Shown: piece by piece, positions 35,444 to 45,000 of the stretch
Position numbering within the stretch: position 1 is the first letter of the stretch
Layout: the number at the start of each line of letters is the position of its first letter
Assembly: GCA_011772495.1 (NCBI GenBank)
Contig: WVZL01000016.1
Span: 171,945 to 228,498, forward strand
DNA: 56,554 bases
From: Candidatus Aminicenantota bacterium
Lineage (GTDB): Bacteria; Acidobacteriota; Aminicenantia; Aminicenantales; Aminicenantaceae
Direction of reading: 5' to 3'
Made by a program: the position numbers and the translations under genes
The notes under the pieces: model-generated
Databases searched by the model: none
What the model saw: the letters and a program-made list of their open reading frames with translations, nothing else
What the model was told of the DNA's origin: nothing

Positions 35444-36727
35444 ATGAGCAGTAAAAAGAAAGTTCTGGTCCGCGAATGTCTCCGCTACGATCCTCAGGCT
35501 ATAGAAAAAATAACCAGAGAAGGCTTGGAAGAATTCGGCCTTAATCATAAAATTCAAGGAAAAATCACCATCAAGCCCAATGTTGTTGTAGCCCATCCTA
35601 AAATTGCTCCCTCAGCCTTCACCCGCCCAGAATTCATCTCTGGGCTCCTTCAAGCCCTCCAGAAAGGAAAAAATGGGGATTCTACGATCGTCATCGCCGA
35701 AAAATGCGGGGTAGGAATCCCAACCTCCAGAATGTTCAGGAGGGCGGGCTATCATAAATTAAAAAAGAATCACCAGGTAAAAATCCTTCCAACCGAAGAG
35801 TCAAGAAAGAAGACGGTTTCACTTCGAAGAGGAAAGATCCATGAAAATATCACGACTGCCAGAGAAATCTTGGATAGAGATTTTCTCATCTACACGCCCA
35901 AGCTGAAAAGCAACTGCCTTACTCACGGCTTAACTGCAGCCGTAAAACTTAACATGGGCCTTTTTCTGGATAAAAAAAGAATGTGGAATCACAACTTCAA
36001 CCTCGATGAAAAAATCGTCGACTCCCTAGAGATTGGTTCTCCTGACTTTATTGCTACCGATGCCATAGAGATCTCGATCGGAGGAAACCATATCACCCAA
36101 CATGGCCGCCAGTTGGGATTGATCATCATGGCCGACAATGTCATCGCCCATGATGTCGTTTGCGCACATATCTTTCATCTAGACCCAAGAAAGATTCACC
36201 ATCTCCGCCTGGCTCAGGAGCGGGGCTATGGTCTCCTCAACCTGGAAGGAATAGAAATTAAAGGAGACGTTTCTCTGGAAGAAATCCGAACCAAAACAAA
36301 AGGCTGGAAAACAGGATTCAAGAGAGTGGATCAAGTTGACTGTGGCATGAAGATTCTTAGCGGCGAGCCTTACTGTACGGGAGGTTGTCATGGGGTTTTC
36401 CTGGACTGGCTTTATATGATCAAAGACAGAAAGCCAAAGCTCTGGAAAAATTTGCCTCCTTGGACAGTCGTCATCGGCAAATATAAAGGAGATGTTCAAG
36501 CTGAAAGACTGATGATTATCGGCAGTTGTTCTGAAATCCAGGGAAAGGTGAAAGCACGAAAAAGACGTAAGATTAGAGGTTGCCCGCCCAGACATAAAGA
36601 CCTTGTCCTCTGGATGTTCCTAAAGACAGGGGTTCTGAACCCTCTTTTCAGGCTAGACCTCATCATAGATGCTTATCCTTTCTTGTTTTTTTCCTGGTGC
36701 AAAAGACTCCTTACAGGAAGGTTTTAA
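35444..36727 (+). CDS. DUF362 domain protein
   Basis: The 427-residue protein matches the DUF362 family, which has no settled biochemical role. Typical segments are IKPNVVVAHPKIAPSAFTRPEFISGLLQAL near the N-terminus, YTPKLKSNCLTHGLTAAVKLNMGL, and a later IATDAIEISIGGNH. Cysteine-containing stretches (CGMKILSGEPYCTGGCHG and GSCSEI...RGCPP) could hold a metal or cluster, but they do not form a ferredoxin 2x4Fe-4S pattern. There is no signal peptide. It is wedged between tatC (one-base gap) and the aldehyde dehydrogenase (one-base gap), implying co-transcription. Confidence 0.82.
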   Translation: MSSKKKVLVRECLRYDPQAIEKITREGLEEFGLNHKIQGKITIKPNVVVAHPKIAPSAFTRPEFISGLLQALQKGKNGDSTIVIAEKCGVGIPTSRMFRRAGYHKLKKNHQVKILPTEESRKKTVSLRRGKIHENITTAREILDRDFLIYTPKLKSNCLTHGLTAAVKLNMGLFLDKKRMWNHNFNLDEKIVDSLEIGSPDFIATDAIEISIGGNHITQHGRQLGLIIMADNVIAHDVVCAHIFHLDPRKIHHLRLAQERGYGLLNLEGIEIKGDVSLEEIRTKTKGWKTGFKRVDQVDCGMKILSGEPYCTGGCHGVFLDWLYMIKDRKPKLWKNLPPWTVVIGKYKGDVQAERLMIIGSCSEIQGKVKARKRRKIRGCPPRHKDLVLWMFLKTGVLNPLFRLDLIIDAYPFLFFSWCKRLLTGRF

Positions 36728-36728
36728 C

Positions 36729-38372
36729 ATGGATAAGAGACTCCTCATCAACAACCACAAGATTGAAACTCCGGAAACAATCGAATCCATAAACCCGGCC
36801 ACCTTGGAGCCAGTGGGAGAAGTATGCCTCGCCTCTTCTGAGGAATGCCGAGGAGCTGTCGAAGCAGCAAAATCAGCTTTCCCGGGATGGAGGGATATAT
36901 CCATAAAAGAGAAAAAAAATATTTTCCGCCAAGCAAAAAAGATTCTTCTCCACCGGAGCGAAGACGTCGCCCGTCTCATAACCGAAGAAAAAGGCTCTCC
37001 TTTGCCTGAGTCCTTATCTGGTGAAGTTATGGGTATTCTTGAAGCGCTTGACTACCACATCCAAACGCTGGATCAATCCTTAAGGCCTTTAAAAATGAAA
37101 CATTATATGTCTTTCTTCTACCATAAAGGGGGCTCCTTCCACTTCCAGCCGTTAGGCGTGACTCTGGTTATCTCCCCTTGGAACTTTCCCTTCTTTCTTC
37201 CAGCCTGCGATGTCTTGAGCGCTCTGGCTTCCGGGAATACGGTCGTCTTCAGGCCATCGACATCTACTCCACTCATTGGTCTCCTGGCAGGTGAAATATT
37301 CGTAGAGGCAGGACTTCCTCCTGGGGTTATGAATGTTGTTAACTGCTGGACTTCCCAGGCCGAAGAATTGATCTTAAACCCGAAGGTCCAAACCATCATG
37401 TTCACGGGCAGCGTGCCGACTGGTAAAAGAATCATGGAGCTGGCCAGCCGAAATATGTCCAACATCGTCCTGGAGTTGGGAGGAAAAGACCCGATGATCG
37501 TCCTCAAGGATGCTGATTTGGAAAGAGCTTCCCGGGGAGCTGTCTGGGGGGCTTTCATGAACTGCGGGCAAAGCTGCGCTTCAGTGGAAAGACTCTATGT
37601 TGACCGAGAAGTGGCAGAGGAATTTTGCCAGAAAGTTGTAGACCTCACCAAGAACATAAAGGTCGGAAATCCTCTTGATCCAGGCGTCGACATGGGGCCT
37701 CTAGCCAATCCCAGTCAGCTGAAGACTGTGGAAGAGCATATCCAAGAGGCTAAGGAAAAAGGCGCTCAAATCTTATGGGGAGGAGAAAAAATAGAGACTC
37801 TACCCGGATACTTTCTCCAGCCTACCGTGTTGACCGGTGTCGACCATTCGATGAAAATCATGCAGGAGGAAACTTTCGGACCTGCGCTGCCGATCATGAC
37901 TTTCTCTGATCCCGAAGAAGCGGTATCTCTGGCCAATGATTCTATCTATGGGTTAACGGCCTCGGTGTGGACAAAGAATAAAAAAATGGCTTCTAGGCTG
38001 GCGGACAGGATTGAAACAGGAACGGTCACCGTTAATGATCATATGTCCTCAGCCATAGAGCCGGCGGCCTTATGGGGAGGAATCAAGCAGACCGGAATCG
38101 GCCGCTCTCATGGAATTTTCGGCTTGCGGGATTTGACCAATATTAAGTTCGTCAGCCTCGACTTCAGCAGGAAAAAGAACCTCATGTGGTGGTATCCCTA
38201 CAGCGTCTCCTGGCAGAAACTGCTGGAAAAAGCTTTAGTCCTTTTTTACCACGACCGGTTGAAGGAAAAAGCCAAAGCTATACTTGCTCTTCTCGCTCAT
38301 TTCATGAGAATAAAAGAGGGAAGTCCTCTTCTGAATTACATAAAAAGTCTGCCTCGGTTTCTCAGAAAATGA
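36729..38372 (+). CDS. NAD(P)-dependent aldehyde dehydrogenase family protein
   Basis: The start at ATG 36729 follows the DUF362 stop directly and gives 547 residues. ALDH motifs are in order: SPWNFPFFLPACDVLSALASGN (substrate and cofactor site), FTGSVPTGKRIM, LELGGKDPMIV with the general-base Glu, NCGQSCASVERLYVD with the catalytic Cys, and EETFGPALPIM. About 70 residues follow the usual ALDH end (after KFVSLDFSRK). They include WWYPYSVSW and two helices rich in Leu, Ala and Lys, perhaps for membrane or partner contact. Substrate cannot be assigned. It shares an ATGA overlap with the next gene. Confidence 0.9.
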   Translation: MDKRLLINNHKIETPETIESINPATLEPVGEVCLASSEECRGAVEAAKSAFPGWRDISIKEKKNIFRQAKKILLHRSEDVARLITEEKGSPLPESLSGEVMGILEALDYHIQTLDQSLRPLKMKHYMSFFYHKGGSFHFQPLGVTLVISPWNFPFFLPACDVLSALASGNTVVFRPSTSTPLIGLLAGEIFVEAGLPPGVMNVVNCWTSQAEELILNPKVQTIMFTGSVPTGKRIMELASRNMSNIVLELGGKDPMIVLKDADLERASRGAVWGAFMNCGQSCASVERLYVDREVAEEFCQKVVDLTKNIKVGNPLDPGVDMGPLANPSQLKTVEEHIQEAKEKGAQILWGGEKIETLPGYFLQPTVLTGVDHSMKIMQEETFGPALPIMTFSDPEEAVSLANDSIYGLTASVWTKNKKMASRLADRIETGTVTVNDHMSSAIEPAALWGGIKQTGIGRSHGIFGLRDLTNIKFVSLDFSRKKNLMWWYPYSVSWQKLLEKALVLFYHDRLKEKAKAILALLAHFMRIKEGSPLLNYIKSLPRFLRK

Positions 38373-38908
38373 AAAAACACCCCAGACTTATCGGATTAAC
38401 AGGAACGAACGGAGCAGGAAAAGGAGAAGTGGCGGCTTATTTGGTGAAAAAAGGATATGAATACTTCTCCCTATCTGATCTAATCCGAGACGAATTAAAC
38501 AAAAGAGATGAAGAGGTCACCCGAGACAATCTGATTAAAATGGGAAATCATCTCCGACAAAAATACGGAGCAGACATTCTTGCCCGCCAGGTCATGAAAA
38601 AAATCAAGGGAAAGGCTGTTGTGGACAGCATCAGGAATCCCAAAGAGGTCGAATACTTAGGGAGGCAGAAAGATTTTGTCCTTCTTTCCATTGATGCTCC
38701 GGTCGGGTTGAGATACGAGAGGGTGAGACAGAGGGGAAGAATAGAGTCTGCCCTGAATTTGGAAGAATTCATACGTAAGGAAGAAGAAGAGATGACAAGC
38801 CGTAAGAACGGACAGCAGTTACGAAACTGCATGAGTCTGGCAGACATAATTCTTATCAATGATGGCACTTTGGAAGATTTATACCAAAAGCTGGAGGCGC
38901 TGCTATGA
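38369..38908 (+). CDS. P-loop nucleotide kinase (UPF0200 / dephospho-CoA kinase-like)
   Basis: I start at ATG 38369, which overlaps the ALDH stop as ATGA and gives 179 residues starting MKKHPRLIGLTGTNGAGKG. The P-loop GTNGAGKG (12-19) ends in Gly as in adenylate kinases. GYEYFSLSDLIRDELNKR, VVDSIRNPKEVEYL and the late INDGTLEDLYQKLE closely follow the UPF0200 pattern known mostly from archaea. This superfamily phosphorylates nucleoside monophosphates or dephospho-CoA. Coupling to the downstream dCMP deaminase by another ATGA overlap suggests a deoxynucleotide substrate, but that is inference. Confidence 0.78.
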   Translation: MKKHPRLIGLTGTNGAGKGEVAAYLVKKGYEYFSLSDLIRDELNKRDEEVTRDNLIKMGNHLRQKYGADILARQVMKKIKGKAVVDSIRNPKEVEYLGRQKDFVLLSIDAPVGLRYERVRQRGRIESALNLEEFIRKEEEEMTSRKNGQQLRNCMSLADIILINDGTLEDLYQKLEALL

Positions 38909-39414
38909 AACCAAAAAGAGTGTCCAAGGATGAATATTATTTGGGCATCGCCAAGGAAGTCTCCCGCCGGAGCACCTGTTTCCGACGCTCCATCGGAGCG
39001 ATCATCATCCGCGATGACCAGATCATCTCTACAGGTTATGTAGGAGCGCCGAGAAAAACTAAAAGTAGCTTTGAACACGGCTTCTGCCTCAGGGATAGGC
39101 TTAAGATCCCTCACGGACATCGCTACGAGCTTTGTCGAAGTGTCCATGCCGAGCAGAATGCCATCATCAATGCCGCTAGAGCTGGTGTCAGCCTTTTGGG
39201 CGGTGACATTTATATCTACGGAAGCAGTCATGAGAGCCAGGAAACTATAGATGCTTTCCCTTGTTTTATATGCAAAAAAATGATCATCAATGCCGGGCTC
39301 AGGCGGGTGGTATGCTCCACTTCCGAAGACAAAATGAAGATTTTTTCGGTCAACGAATGGATCAAAGAATGGCAGGAAGGAGATATCATCGATGATGCCC
39401 ACCAGTATGGCTGA
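38905..39414 (+). CDS. dCMP deaminase family protein
   Basis: The zinc deaminase signature is complete. The His-Ala-Glu motif is in RSVHAEQNAIINAA and the Cys pair is in FPCFICKKMIINAG. RSTCFRRSIGAIIIRDDQIISTGYVGAPR is the usual start of ComEB / dCMP deaminases. The enzyme would convert dCMP to dUMP for thymidylate synthesis. The 169-residue length fits. The start overlaps the end of the kinase gene by four bases. The gene is nine bases upstream of the double-SIS protein. Confidence 0.92.
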   Translation: MKPKRVSKDEYYLGIAKEVSRRSTCFRRSIGAIIIRDDQIISTGYVGAPRKTKSSFEHGFCLRDRLKIPHGHRYELCRSVHAEQNAIINAARAGVSLLGGDIYIYGSSHESQETIDAFPCFICKKMIINAGLRRVVCSTSEDKMKIFSVNEWIKEWQEGDIIDDAHQYG

Positions 39415-39423
39415 GGGAAAAAA

Positions 39424-41589
39424 ATGAGTTCCTTAAAAATCTTCTTGATTTTATCTCTTTTCTTTTTGACTACCCTGGTCATTCCTGTAACCCTTCAAGT
39501 ATCAGCTCAAGAAGAATCTCAGGTCCTTCAGCCCGAAGAAAATTTGCTCCAGTTCTTGGGTATCAGCCCTTCTGCCGAATCCGTTGATTATCTCCAGAAC
39601 AAAACCCAATTTCAGCTTCACACCTTGCTCACTGAGCAGCGCCATTCAAAAACTTGGAATCTCAGCTACAGAATCCATAAGGAATCGAGGGCCGGGCTGG
39701 AGATGCTTTTCTCTGTGGATGAGGACATCGAGGAGCGCCTCGAAACTCTGGACCTTAAGAATCTAGAGAAGCTCGTTAAGGCCATAGAAGAAGCTCTTCT
39801 GGAAAAGAAGAAAATCTACATCTACGGCTGTGGAGCTACTGGTCGTCTGGCCAAACAGATGGAGAGCACTTTCTGGCATCCCTTCTGGCAGAAGGCTAAA
39901 AAAAGAAAACGGCTATGGTCTAAGATTGAATCTCACCTCGGAGAAGGAATCGAAGAGAAGCTCATCGGGGAGATGACAGGCGGCGACCGAGCCCTGATAA
40001 GCTCATTAGAGGGATTCGAAGATCTTCAGCTTATCGGAAGACTCCAGCTTGAGGACCGGGAGATAGAGAGAGGAGATGTGGTCATCTGTGTCACCGAAGG
40101 GGGAGAAACCTCTTCGGTCATCGGGACGATTCTGGCTGCTTTAAGCCAGTGGAAAAAGGGTAGCGACTTTAATCCCTCCCATTCAAAAAATAGGCTTTAT
40201 TTCGTCTACAACAATCCTGACGAAAAACTCATTCCTTTTGACAGGAGTCGAGAAGTCCTGGAAGAAGACGGCATCACCAAAATCAATTTAGCCACCGGAC
40301 CTCAGGCCATAACCGGCTCGACACGCATGCAAGCCACGACCATCGAAACCTTTGTCATCGGGAATGCGCTCCAGACCGCCCTGGAACGAACCCTTCGCCA
40401 GTTCCTTTCTAAGAGAGAAATGAAAAAGCTGGGTTTCAGGAGCAGTTTCAGTCTGGAGGAAAAGCTCAGAGAATTCTCATCCATCCTCCAAGAAGTGAAA
40501 AAAAGCCTCGGCTCCATTGCCGAATTCACTGACTTAGAATCCCATACCTACAACAGCGGGCATCTCTCCACATACTTCGCCCAAAAAGGATTGATCACCG
40601 TTTTCATTGATAGTACAGAAAGGAGTCCGACTTTCCGCCTCTATCCCCTCGATACGGTCAAGGAACCAAGAAGAAAATGCTGGATTCAGGTCTGGACTCC
40701 TTCTTCCGGCCTCCAGGAGGCCTGGTTGGCCTTCCTGGCCCGTCCTTTCCGAGGGCTGTCTCCTGAATTCTACAGAAAGCCCTTCGAGGAGGAGATACAA
40801 GACCCTTACTTGAAGCGAGCAGCGCTGGAGAGTCTGAAGTCAGCCGGCAACGACCAGCAGTTTCTGTATGACTTCTCTCTCTCTGAGTTTAACTTAACAA
40901 ACAGAGGCCCTGAGAAGGGCGACCTCGGAGTCCTTATCTTCATGACACCCGAAGAAAAGCAACTTAAAGAAGAGGGGGCTTCTTTTCGAACATTCATAGA
41001 CCTCTTTTTAAAAAAGGGAGCAAAGGTTTCTTTAATCTTTGTCACAGATAAGTCTCCGAAGAAAATATCAAAACTTCTCTCTAAGCGAACTGACATTAGC
41101 GAGAAGGTAAAAGATTCGCTCATCGTTTTAGAGATAAAAGACAAGAACGATCCTTTTAGCCTCAACCTGCAGATAGCCCTGAAAATCCTCCTCAATGCCC
41201 ATTCCACAGCCGTCATGGCCCGATTGGGCAAAGTCATCGGGAACACCATGACTAATGTCAGTCCCAGTAACCTCAAACTTATCGGCCGGGCCACCTACCT
41301 CATCCAATCCCATGTGAATGATGTCCTGGGCCGTCCTGAGTGGGTTAAGCTCCATGGCATTCGAAAGCCCGTCTCTTACGGAGAGGCTAATGCCGTTCTT
41401 TTTGAAGCGATAGGATTTCTTAAAAATAGAAAAGTCGGCCAGACGGCTGAAGTTGCCCTCTCGATAATCCGCATCTTAGAATCCCTTCGTCGGAAGGAAA
41501 GCATCTCTCCACAAGAAGCTTTAAAAATTGTTCGGAAAACAGGACTCAGTCAATATCTAATGACTGTGACTTCCGGTCAAAATGAATAA
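39424..41589 (+). CDS. Exported double-SIS protein related to MurQ and glucokinase regulatory protein
   Basis: The first 28 residues are a signal peptide (KIFLILSLFFLTTLVIPVTLQVSA|Q). The first SIS domain (about 120-320) has MurQ/GKRP hallmarks: IYGCGATGRLAKQ, the EGFED segment aligned with the MurQ VEGAED region, VTEGGETSSVIG and GPQAITGSTRMQATT. A second, more divergent SIS region spans about 370-680. Its ILLNAHSTAVMARLGKVIGN and SNLKLIGRA match the end of MurQ and GKRP. The 721-residue double-SIS layout resembles vertebrate GKRP rather than single-SIS bacterial MurQ. Export of a sugar-phosphate-binding fold is unexpected. The ligand may be a muropeptide- or sugar-phosphate-like molecule in the periplasm. 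Confidence 0.78.
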   Translation: MSSLKIFLILSLFFLTTLVIPVTLQVSAQEESQVLQPEENLLQFLGISPSAESVDYLQNKTQFQLHTLLTEQRHSKTWNLSYRIHKESRAGLEMLFSVDEDIEERLETLDLKNLEKLVKAIEEALLEKKKIYIYGCGATGRLAKQMESTFWHPFWQKAKKRKRLWSKIESHLGEGIEEKLIGEMTGGDRALISSLEGFEDLQLIGRLQLEDREIERGDVVICVTEGGETSSVIGTILAALSQWKKGSDFNPSHSKNRLYFVYNNPDEKLIPFDRSREVLEEDGITKINLATGPQAITGSTRMQATTIETFVIGNALQTALERTLRQFLSKREMKKLGFRSSFSLEEKLREFSSILQEVKKSLGSIAEFTDLESHTYNSGHLSTYFAQKGLITVFIDSTERSPTFRLYPLDTVKEPRRKCWIQVWTPSSGLQEAWLAFLARPFRGLSPEFYRKPFEEEIQDPYLKRAALESLKSAGNDQQFLYDFSLSEFNLTNRGPEKGDLGVLIFMTPEEKQLKEEGASFRTFIDLFLKKGAKVSLIFVTDKSPKKISKLLSKRTDISEKVKDSLIVLEIKDKNDPFSLNLQIALKILLNAHSTAVMARLGKVIGNTMTNVSPSNLKLIGRATYLIQSHVNDVLGRPEWVKLHGIRKPVSYGEANAVLFEAIGFLKNRKVGQTAEVALSIIRILESLRRKESISPQEALKIVRKTGLSQYLMTVTSGQNE

Positions 41590-42006
41590 GCCCAACTCGG
41601 GTAATTTTCATAAGTCACGGTTCCTGTCTTCAGGCCGTGAGCTCCAATTTGAATTTACCTAAAGTTCGCATCTGACAATCCACTGTTCCTATTCCTGAAT
41701 AAAAGATATTTATATTTATAACGCAATCAGCGCGCCCCAAGAACTTTCTGTATTCTATACCTTAACCTTTCTAGGTGAGATGAAGAGATGAAAATTCATC
41801 CTTAAAATCATCCCAAAAGAGGATTGATTAACTCCTTCATATCTGCCATAAGAATTATGAATAAAAAAAGGTGTGTTCTTTCGTGCGAATAAAAAAAGTT
41901 TCCGTCTGCTACCAAAGCGATCCTCTAGCGGAAAACCTTCCCACACTTTAATAATCAGTTATAACTGGAATGAAAAAAAGAATTCTCTTTAATTTGGACG
42001 AAAGAG
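41590..42006. other. Intergenic region ahead of the sensor kinase
   Basis: This 417-base AT-rich region contains one clear hairpin (41616-41639, CACGG/CCGTG with an inner CCTG/CAGG) shortly after the double-SIS gene. The hairpin lacks a T tract and is at best a weak terminator. I see no gene-like frame and no member of the window's repeat families. The kinase promoter must lie here but I cannot place it. Confidence 0.4.
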
Positions 42007-45000
42007 ATGAAAGACAAAGATAGAACCAAAGAACAGCTCCTGGAAGAACTTGGAAAACTTCGACAGAAGCTCAGGAAGTTAGAGGATGCAGAAGCCAAGC
42101 ATAAGCAAAAAGAACAACTATATAAAGAGTCAGAAGAAAAATACAAATTATTGGTCGAAACCTCAAACGACATGATTTTTACCGTGGATCTTGGGGGAAA
42201 TTTTTTATTTGTCAACCAAGCTTTGAAGAAAATTTTGGGATATTCAAGAGAAGATATCAAAAAAATAAATGGGTTTGCTCTAGTTCATCCAGAGGATCTG
42301 TCAAGAGTTAGAAAACAATTTGCAGGATTAGTGGAAGGGAAGAAAGTTAATAATATGGAATACAGGTATAAAACCAAAAAAGGCAATTATATCCATATTC
42401 TTAATAATGCCTCTCCCATTTTTAGCCCCGAAGGAAATATCGTCGCTGCTTTCGGTATTGCCAGAGATATCACCCAACGCAAGAAAATAGAAGAGAAGCT
42501 GCAGAGAGCTCATGACGAATTAGAGCTAGGAGTAAGAAAAAGGACCTCTGAACTTGTTTTGATAAACAAGAAGCTTAAAAAGGAAATAGAAAAGCGTAAA
42601 AGAACAGAGCAAGCTTTGCGTGAGAGCGAAGAAAAATACCGTTCAATCTTCGAGTCTTTCCAAGATGTCTATTATAAGACTGATCGAGAGGGAAGGGTAA
42701 CGATCATCAGTCCTTCAGTTTATTCTCAAGCTGGCTATGATCCTAAAGAAATGATCGGAAAACCTGTAACAGATTTTTATCTAAACCCAGCTGACCGCGA
42801 AGCTTTTCTCCAAGAGCTAAAGAAATCTGGAGTCATAAATGATTACGAACTAAAGCTCAAAGCGAACAATGGACGTGTGATTGAGGCATCAGCGAACTCT
42901 AGAATCATCTTTAATAAAGATGGTGAGCCAATGGGCGTAGAAGGTGTACTGAGAGACATCACCGGGCGCAAGCAGGCAGAGGAGGCATTAAGAGAGTCTG
43001 AGGAGAAATACAGAGAAATTGTCGAATTGGCTCCGGATGGTATTTTAACAATTGATCTCAAAGGCGTCATCACGTCCTGCAATACCGCCTTTTTAAACCT
43101 GGCAGGCGTCTCAAAAGCCAATATCATTGGCAAACATTTCACCAAACTTCCTCGTGTCCGTCCAAGGGATATTCACAAATACATTAAGATGTTCAACACT
43201 CTCCTAAAAGAAAAAACTCCTAAACCTATAGAGATTGAATGGCATCGTAAAGATGGAACCACTCGCTCAGGAGAGTTCCATGTGAGTCTGATGAAAAAAG
43301 GTCCCAAGACGACGGGCATCCAGGTTATCGCTCGTGACATCACCGAACGCAAGAGGACAAGGCAAGTGCTAGAGGAATCAGAGGAAAAATTCCGAAACCT
43401 GGCCGAACAGTCTCCCAACATGATTTTTATCAACAAGAAAGGCAGAGTCGTCTATGCCAACAAGAAATGCGCCGAGATCATGGGCTATAAAAGAGAAGAA
43501 TTCTATCTCCCAGATTTTGATTTCTTAACCTTAATCGCACCAGAATCGAGGGAGCTCATTAGAGCCAGCTTCAAACAGCACATGAAGGGCCAAGATATCC
43601 CCTCCTACGAATATACACTCATCACCAGAGACGGCCAAAGAATCGAGGCCATAATCACCACCAGGTTGATCAATTATGATGGAGAGAGGGCCATTCTCGG
43701 AATTATTACCGATATCACCGAGCGCAAGCGCACAGAGCAAGAGCTAAGCATCAAGGATTGGGCCATAAAGTCATCCATCAGCGCCATTGCCCTGGCTGAC
43801 CTGGAAGGGAACTTCATATATGTCAACGATTCATTTCTCCAACTTTGGGGCTATGAAAATGAAAATGAGGTTATCGGAAAACCAGCTATAAAATTCTGGC
43901 GCTCAGAAGAAGAGGCTTTGAAAATCACAAAAGCTCTACATGATAGATGGAACTGGATCGGCGAATTGGAAGCAATAAAAAAAGACGGCTCAACTTTCGA
44001 TGCCCAGCTTTCGGCCAGTATGGTTACAGATGCTAACGGCAATCCCATCTGCATGATGGCGTCATCTTTGGATATCACCGAGCATAAGATAGCTGAGGAG
44101 AAATATTCTTCCCTTTATTCGGCCATGAATGAGGGAGTTTGCCTGCACGAGATTATCTATGACAATAAAGGGAAAGCAGTGGACTATAGATTCATTGATA
44201 TAAACCCAGCCTATGAGCTGATTACAGGTCTGAAGAAAGAAAAGGTCATAGGGAGCAAAGCCTCCCAGATCTACAGAACAGCCAATCCCCCCTTCTTGAA
44301 TATCTTTGCCAAAGCGGCTGAAACTGGGGAGCCGGCCTCTATTGAATCCTATTTTCCTCCCTTGAAGAAATATTTCATCATCTCTACTTTTTCTCCTGAA
44401 AAGGGAAAGTTCGCCACTGTGCATACAGACATCACAGAGCGCTATGAAACTGAAAGAGAATTGATTGACGCCAAGGAGCAAGCAGAAACAGCCTTAAGAA
44501 AGCTAAAAAGGGTTCAATCACAACTCATTCAATCGGCGAGACTGGCTGCCTTGGGCAAGCTATCAGCTGGCATAGCCCATGAAATCAATAATCCTCTGAG
44601 TATTATCTCTGGACACGCTCAGATTTTACTCATGGATAAGATTGCAGACTCCCCAGAGATTAAAGAGCCATTGGAGACAATAAAAAAACAAGTTGACCGC
44701 GCCTCAAGTATCACAGATCAACTTCTCCAATTTTCCAAGAGGATAAAGCCTAGACTCAAGAAATCAAATGTGAACGAAACCCTGAAAGACACCCTTGTCC
44801 TGTTGAGGCAGCAATTATCCCAAGACAAAATTAAGATAGTGAAAAAGCTATCATCCAAACCTGCCTTTATTCGTGCAGACGCCTCACAGCTTCAGCAAGT
44901 TTTTATGAATTTAATCTCCAACGCTTCCCACGCTATGCCTAACGGAGGCACCCTGACTATAGACACGACGTTTAAGGATGGAAACCTTGAAACCAAATTT

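Noticed and set aside
38548..39402. A 284-codon open frame on the minus strand opposite the kinase and deaminase genes
   Set aside because: It is a shadow of two well-supported plus-strand genes. Its translation is Ser- and Phe-rich with no motif.
41616..41639. A rho-independent terminator after the double-SIS gene
   Set aside because: The hairpin is good but no T tract follows it.
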